A DNA stretch of 8,502 bases from Victivallaceae bacterium. Its GTDB lineage: Bacteria > Verrucomicrobiota > Lentisphaeria > Victivallales > Victivallaceae. Positions 5,295 to 8,502 of the stretch are shown piece by piece. The position numbers and the translations under genes were made by a program. How positions within the stretch are numbered: the stretch's first letter is position 1; every line of letters starts with the position of its first letter. The stretch covers positions 1 through 8,502 of the forward strand of contig JAQUOK010000095.1 of the NCBI GenBank assembly GCA_028717165.1, given 5' to 3'. The notes under the pieces are model-generated. The model did no database searches, was not told the DNA's origin, and was given only the letters and a program-made list of their open reading frames with translations.

Positions 5295-6131
5295 TTATTT
5301 TCTGACCCGCTTGCTCAGATACTCTGTTCTTCTTATCAGGCGGTCTCCGTGCAGACTTATGCCGCTTACGGTATGATACCTGCCCGCAAAATATTCTATC
5401 AGCTCATCCAGACCCGGCACTTTCAGATCCCGGCTTTTACAGCTCAGGAAATAAGATGAGATCAGTCTGGCAAGATCCCGGATCCGCCTTCTTCGGGACA
5501 GGGCATTATTATAGTAGTGGCTGGCGTCAAGGTCAAGCAGTCCCAGTTCACACGATCCGCCGTCATATTTTATCAGGATGTTGGATATTTTTACATCGCC
5601 GTGCATTATTCCGGTATTATGTATTTTTACCAGCACCTGACAGATTTTCCCGGCAAAATCTTCGAAATTTTCTTTTTCGGCCAGTCTTTCGATAAAATGG
5701 TTGGCGGTTTTAGCGGACTCGATGAAACTGCTCAGGAGATAGGAGGATTCGATAAGCAGCCCCCGGCGATAGTTCAGGGCGGCATATACTTCAGGGGTAA
5801 GAATCCCGACCGCGCTTATAAGCTGTGAACTCCTGAGTACCCGGAAAGGGCGAGTCTGCCGGACGGAATTTTTCAGCTTCCGCTGCAGATTCCTGTTGTT
5901 GTAGCGCTTAAGGAAATATTTTTTCCCGTCGAGCTCCACAACCCCCGCGGTCGTACTGTGGGAATCTTTATCGAGCTTCGCGTTCCGGAGCAGCGAATCC
6001 AGTTCCTGCAGTTGTTCAAGCGCCCCGGGGGAAAGTTTTAAAGAAACCATTCCCTGCAGGAACGCGTTCTTGAAAAAACGGAAATCACCGTCGTTACAGT
6101 GATTTTCCTGATTTTTTTGCTGACTGCCCAT
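5295..6131 (-). CDS. WaaP/InaA-type lipopolysaccharide core kinase-like protein
   Basis: A 278-residue protein with a small kinase fold of the lipopolysaccharide kinase (Kdo/WaaP/InaA) group, enzymes that phosphorylate sugars of the LPS core at the inner face of the inner membrane. Numbered from ATG 6131, K75 in YFLKRYN is the ATP-binding lysine. HGDVKISNIL (177-186) is the catalytic loop with D179 and N184. GLLDLDAS (197-204) holds the metal-binding D200 in place of DFG. RDLARLI (218-224) is a helix typical of this family. The frame stays open to a TTG at 6149 that overlaps the leuB stop codon, but ATG 6131 has a GAGGTG ten bases upstream and is preferred. It appears to share a transcript with leuB although the functions are unrelated. 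The precise substrate is not determined by sequence. Confidence 0.7.
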   Translation of the reverse strand: MGSQQKNQENHCNDGDFRFFKNAFLQGMVSLKLSPGALEQLQELDSLLRNAKLDKDSHSTTAGVVELDGKKYFLKRYNNRNLQRKLKNSVRQTRPFRVLRSSQLISAVGILTPEVYAALNYRRGLLIESSYLLSSFIESAKTANHFIERLAEKENFEDFAGKICQVLVKIHNTGIMHGDVKISNILIKYDGGSCELGLLDLDASHYYNNALSRRRRIRDLARLISSYFLSCKSRDLKVPGLDELIEYFAGRYHTVSGISLHGDRLIRRTEYLSKRVRK

Positions 6132-6141
6132 CCGCAGAATG

Positions 6142-6147
6142 CACCTC
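6142..6147 (-). promoter_or_regulatory. Ribosome-binding site of the LPS-kinase-like gene, inside the leuB stop region
   Basis: GAGGTG on the minus strand overlaps the leuB TGA and lies 10 bases before ATG 6131. It favours that ATG over the TTG at 6149 and suggests coupling of the two genes. Confidence 0.45.
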
Positions 6148-7255
6148 AAAGATTTTCAACTACCAGGTCGCCGACTTCACTGGTGGAATAGCCCATTTTA
6201 CCGGCGGCCATGGATTTAAGCTTATGGCCGGTAATAAAAGCAACACTTTTTTCAATAGCTTCCGACGCTTCGGATTCACCGAGGAAATCCAGCATCATCG
6301 CGCCAGCGCTGATTGCCGCCAGCGGATTGATTACGCCCATACCCGTATATTTAGGAGCGGAACCGCCGATAGGTTCAAACATGCTGACTCCCTGCGGATT
6401 GATGTTTCCGCCGGCGGCAATGCCCATTCCGCCCTGGGTCATTGCGCCAAGGTCGGTGATAATATCCCCGAAAATATTACAGGTAACGATGACGTCGAAC
6501 CATTCGGGATTTTTGACCATCCACATGCAGGTGGCGTCAACGTGACAGTAACCGGTTTTGATTTGCGGGTATTCTTTTGCCACTTCGTAGAAGGTCCTCT
6601 CCCAGAGGTCGAAGACGAAAGTGAGAACGTTGGTCTTGCCGCACAGGGTAACCTGGCCGATTTTACCGTCGGCAAGATCTTTATTGCTGAGACCTTTCCA
6701 GGGGGGTTCACTGGAATGGCGCTTAAGCGCCTGCTCAAAAGCGAAACGTACCGCACGTTCAACCTGCATACGGTTGTAAACCATGCTCTGAACGGCGACT
6801 TCATCTTTGCTGCCTTTCATGCTGATACCGCCGATGCCGGTATAAATGCCGCCGGTATTTTCACGGACGACGACATAGTCGATGTCTTCCGGGCCTTTGC
6901 CGGCAAGCGGGGTCTCAACTCCCGGATAAAGTTTTACCGGACGCAGGTTGATATACTGGTCGAGGTCAAAACGCAGTTTCAGCAGAATGCCTTTTTCAAG
7001 TATGCCGGGTTTTACCTTGGGATGGCCGATGGCGCCGAGATAAACCGCATCAAACTGTTTCAGGGTTTCGGCGGCATCGTCGGGAAGGACGTTGCCGGTA
7101 GCCAGATAGCGGTCGCCGCCCCAGTCAAATTCTTTCGTTTCGACCCCGAAGCCGAATTTTTTTGCCGCCGCATTGAGAACCTTCAAACCTTCCGCTATTA
7201 CTTCCGGCCCGGTCCCGTCGCCCGGCAAAACTGCGATTTTATATGTTTTGGACAT
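6146..7255 (-). CDS. leuB: 3-isopropylmalate dehydrogenase-type beta-decarboxylating dehydrogenase
   Basis: A 369-residue NAD-dependent dehydrogenase, expected to oxidise and decarboxylate 3-isopropylmalate in leucine synthesis. The N-terminus IAVLPGDGTGPEV (7-19) is the family hallmark. Substrate-site arginines appear as R95 and R105 (LRFDLDQYINLRP) and R131 (VVVRENTGGIYTG), with Y138, K208 and D240 as the catalytic pair region. NIFGDIITDLGAM (260-272) supplies the Mg-binding D264 and D268. GGSAPKYTG (297-305) is the NAD-binding loop. It is somewhat longer than the roughly 345-residue thermophilic enzyme because of about 20 extra residues near 179-199. RENTGG replaces the common RELTGG, and GGNINP resembles tartrate or other 2-hydroxyacid dehydrogenases of the family, so a related substrate is possible. 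No leuA, leuC or leuD lies in the window. AAGGAA precedes the ATG at good spacing. Confidence 0.85.
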   Translation of the reverse strand: MSKTYKIAVLPGDGTGPEVIAEGLKVLNAAAKKFGFGVETKEFDWGGDRYLATGNVLPDDAAETLKQFDAVYLGAIGHPKVKPGILEKGILLKLRFDLDQYINLRPVKLYPGVETPLAGKGPEDIDYVVVRENTGGIYTGIGGISMKGSKDEVAVQSMVYNRMQVERAVRFAFEQALKRHSSEPPWKGLSNKDLADGKIGQVTLCGKTNVLTFVFDLWERTFYEVAKEYPQIKTGYCHVDATCMWMVKNPEWFDVIVTCNIFGDIITDLGAMTQGGMGIAAGGNINPQGVSMFEPIGGSAPKYTGMGVINPLAAISAGAMMLDFLGESEASEAIEKSVAFITGHKLKSMAAGKMGYSTSEVGDLVVENL

Positions 7256-7329
7256 TTTATTTCCTTTGCCTTGTTGTTATGAAGAGAAAAGCCAAATTTA
7301 AAAATTACCGCCGAAACTGAATTTTTCAA

Positions 7330-7362
7330 GCCGCTTTTTAAAAAGCTTCGCTGTTAAGCGGC
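7330..7362. other. Inverted repeats between the ferritin and leuB genes
   Basis: GCCGCTT (7330-7336) pairs with AAGCGGC (7356-7362), and inside it GCTTTTTAAAAAGC (7333-7346) is a perfect 14-bp palindrome. On the minus strand this follows the ferritin gene by about 57 bp. No clean run of T follows the stem, so terminator function is possible but not typical. An operator for leuB is the alternative. Confidence 0.35.
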
Positions 7363-7368
7363 GAGTGA

Positions 7369-7382
7369 ACAGCCTGCTCCGG
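7369..7382. repeat. Partial third copy of the CAGCCTGCTCCG palindrome repeat
   Basis: CAGCCTGCTCCG is identical over 12 bases to the left arm of the 123-bp inverted-repeat element near 4205-4216. It lacks the full GGAG partner on its left (GAACAGCC instead of GGAGCAGCC), so it looks like a decayed half copy. A chance match is possible at this length. Confidence 0.35.
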
Positions 7383-7418
7383 ATACGGCAAAACGGGAAA
7401 ATCTTCAGTGGACAAACT

Positions 7419-7724
7419 TCAATTCGCCAGTTTTTCTATTTCCTCTTCGACTTCTTCAGCGCCCTCGGCATAAAATCTTTGCTCATCTGGAGCAAGCTCC
7501 TTCAGCAGCCGGAGAAATTCACCGGCATGGACGCGTTCTTCGTCGGCAATATCCTTCAGCACTTCAATTGCAAGTTTGTTGTCGGCAGACTCGGCAAGCT
7601 GCATATAAAGCTGGATGGCTTCGTATTCAGCGGCAATCATGAACCTGATCGCCCTGATCAGTTCCTGTTCAGTGAGTTTGCGGTTTTCCCGCAGTCCGGC
7701 AAAAGGGGTTCCAAAATCAGGCAT
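7419..7724 (-). CDS. Short ferritin-like protein of the encapsulin-associated type
   Basis: A 101-residue two-helix ferritin-like protein. The order RENRKLTEQELIRAIRFMI, AAEYEAIQLY, then IADEERVHAGEFLRLLKEL closely resembles the N-terminal ferritin-like domain fused to Pyrococcus encapsulin and the EncFtn proteins that form ring-shaped decamers. The iron ligands are expected at E33, E63 and H66, one position offset from E32, E62 and H65 of Rhodospirillum EncFtn. A half-length ferritin must assemble as dimers to make a ferroxidase site. The tail is very acidic (EGAEEVEEEIEKLAN), and I do not see a clear encapsulin docking peptide. No encapsulin gene is in the window. The ribosome-binding site TAAGGAGTG is strong and the promoter is near consensus, so high expression is likely. 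Its roles would be iron oxidation or protection from oxygen. Confidence 0.75.
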   Translation of the reverse strand: MPDFGTPFAGLRENRKLTEQELIRAIRFMIAAEYEAIQLYMQLAESADNKLAIEVLKDIADEERVHAGEFLRLLKELAPDEQRFYAEGAEEVEEEIEKLAN

Positions 7725-7769
7725 AAAAACACTCCTTAGTTAAAGTCAACAGTACAATTCCAATCCGGA

Positions 7770-7789
7770 GAATAAGCTACCGCTTATTC
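7770..7789. promoter_or_regulatory. Perfect hairpin or operator at the ferritin gene's transcription start
   Basis: GAATAAGC (7770-7777), a 4-base TACC loop and GCTTATTC (7782-7789) form a perfect 8-bp inverted repeat that begins 2 bp after the -10 box. It would cover the transcription start and the first 15 bases of the mRNA. It could bind a dimeric repressor or form a 5'-end RNA stem-loop that stabilises the message. It does not match the known Fur box. Confidence 0.55.
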
Positions 7790-7791
7790 TT

Positions 7792-7820
7792 ATTATAATT
7801 GCCGAACCGCTTTATTTCAA
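7792..7820 (-). promoter_or_regulatory. Near-consensus sigma-70 promoter of the ferritin-like gene
   Basis: On the minus strand TTGAAA (7815-7820) and TATAAT (7792-7797) are separated by 17 bp, 11 of 12 consensus bases at ideal spacing. Transcription would begin near 7785, leaving about 60 bases of leader before ATG 7724. The -35 box lies 18 bp after the kinase stop codon. Confidence 0.8.
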
Positions 7821-7837
7821 ATTAAGAGCCGCCCCGG

Positions 7838-8500
7838 TCAGAGATCTATTATCAGTCTCCCGGTTCCGTAGGCGAAAATCAGCAGCCCGATCAATACCAG
7901 CAGGATAAAAAGGATTGCCGCGGACAATACCTGAAGCCAGTTCCGGTTGAAAAACAGGAAGGTTTTTTTGATCGGACTGGCGTTTTCGGCAATCGTCGCG
8001 TAACCGGACATAAAGGCGAAAATATCGTTGCGCAGTTCCCCGACGCTTTGATAGCGGTCGTCGGGCAGGAGGTTCATCGCTTTCAGACAGATCGTCTCAA
8101 GCCGGGGCGGAATCGGACGCTGCAGGTTTTTAAGCTGGCTCGGACTTTCTATGTTGCCGACAACGGTATCGTGAAGCATTTTTTTTACATCCTTGCGGTT
8201 GCTCAAAGGATTCTCGAAAGTCAGGATGGCATAAAGGATACAGCCGAGAGCATAAATGTCCGTCCGTTCGTCCTTTTCCTTATTTTTGCCTGCGGCCTGT
8301 TCCGGGGCCATATAACCGGGAGTTCCTTTCGCGACACCGTCAAGGGTCATGAAAGCGCCGGTTTCCCGGTCATAATCCGCTTTCCCGCCCTTGCTTTCGA
8401 ATTCATCATCATAATCATCTTTATTGCCGATGAACTTCGCCAGTCCCCAGTCCAGTACCAGAACTTCGCCGAAGTCGCCGAGATGGATGTTTTCCGGTTT
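7838..8500 (-). CDS. Ser/Thr protein kinase with C-terminal membrane segment, 3' part, cut by window edge
   Basis: The frame is open from the right edge to TGA at 7838, giving the last 220 residues of a Hanks-type kinase. It opens within the catalytic loop (KPENIHLGDFGE), so the HRD part lies outside. VLDWGLAKFIG follows, with DWG in place of DFG. Next come an acidic insert with DDYDDEFESKGGK in the activation segment, then GTPGYMAPEQA (activation loop end and APE motif), DIYALGCILYAIL (helix F) and RPIPPRLETICLKAMNLLPDDRYQS, ending the kinase lobe. A single hydrophobic segment, about 20-25 residues long, follows NRNWLQVLSAA, and only about 11 residues remain after it. So it is a cytoplasmic kinase with a tail anchor and almost no outer sensor domain. 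An internal ATG at 8350 is not the real start. The stop codon is close to the ferritin promoter, and the two are separate units. Confidence 0.88.
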   Translation of the reverse strand, partial: KPENIHLGDFGEVLVLDWGLAKFIGNKDDYDDEFESKGGKADYDRETGAFMTLDGVAKGTPGYMAPEQAAGKNKEKDERTDIYALGCILYAILTFENPLSNRKDVKKMLHDTVVGNIESPSQLKNLQRPIPPRLETICLKAMNLLPDDRYQSVGELRNDIFAFMSGYATIAENASPIKKTFLFFNRNWLQVLSAAILFILLVLIGLLIFAYGTGRLIIDL

Positions 8501-8502
8501 CA

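Noticed and set aside
6224..7282. Long open frame of 352 codons on the plus strand, antisense to leuB
   Set aside because: It lies opposite a well-conserved leuB gene, has no recognisable motif, and arises from the codon bias of the real gene.
7256..7418. Leader attenuator or T-box upstream of leuB
   Set aside because: No leucine-rich leader peptide, T-box sequence or terminator with T-run could be found; only short inverted repeats are present.
7484..7500. GGAGCAAGCTCC palindrome inside the ferritin gene as another copy of the dispersed repeat
   Set aside because: It encodes conserved protein residues (KELAPD) and can be explained by codon choice alone.
1..8502. tRNA, rRNA or CRISPR array
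   Set aside because: No cloverleaf with CCA end, rRNA-like stretch or regularly spaced repeats was seen on either strand.

Overview
The window reads as bacterial chromosome, with nearly all genes on the minus strand and about 50-57% GC in most of it. It looks like a Gram-negative anaerobe of the PVC group, possibly Lentisphaerota or a relative. The hints are a Ser/Thr kinase with DWG in place of DFG, a PfkB sugar kinase with GCGDT in place of GAGDS, a WaaP/InaA-type LPS kinase, and a short encapsulin-type ferritin. This placement is inference from protein style, not from a marker gene.

Layout, read from right to left in the direction of transcription. 8502-7838: the 3' part of a membrane-anchored Ser/Thr kinase. 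7820-7419: a small ferritin-like gene with a near-consensus promoter and a perfect hairpin at its predicted transcription start. 7255-5295: an isopropylmalate dehydrogenase (leuB-like) gene followed by an LPS-kinase-like gene, probably co-transcribed. 5290-4015: an AT-rich accessory island. 3991-2582: a LipM/LplA-type lipoyl-pathway enzyme and RNase III, 6 bp apart. 2456-1: an iron-containing alcohol dehydrogenase and a PfkB sugar kinase with a 4-bp ATGA overlap, then the 5' part of an SppA-type signal peptide peptidase.

The island is the most unusual part. It looks like the wreck of a restriction-modification locus. At its upstream end a promoter drives a 26-codon ORF whose first 11 residues (MQIVSLFSGAG) are the N-terminus and SAM-binding motif I of a C5-cytosine DNA methyltransferase. 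At its downstream end is the last 42 residues of a Vsr-type mismatch endonuclease (GWIVIRFWEHQIKED region). Between these remnants sit two intact overlapping genes: an unrecognised 69-residue protein and a 168-residue protein with a candidate PD-(D/E)XK nuclease core of BamHI-like ExE form. A 123-bp inverted-repeat element separates the nuclease from the vsr remnant. A nuclease reading frame has therefore outlived its presumed protecting methyltransferase, and the 69-residue partner is of unknown role.

The other genes are mainly housekeeping: leucine-type metabolism, lipoylation, RNA processing, sugar and alcohol metabolism, and envelope protein turnover. Several starts were adjusted from ribosome-binding-site evidence. 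Three genes or remnants have no conventional full ORF and were read by hand: sppA (cut by the window edge), the methyltransferase remnant and the vsr remnant.
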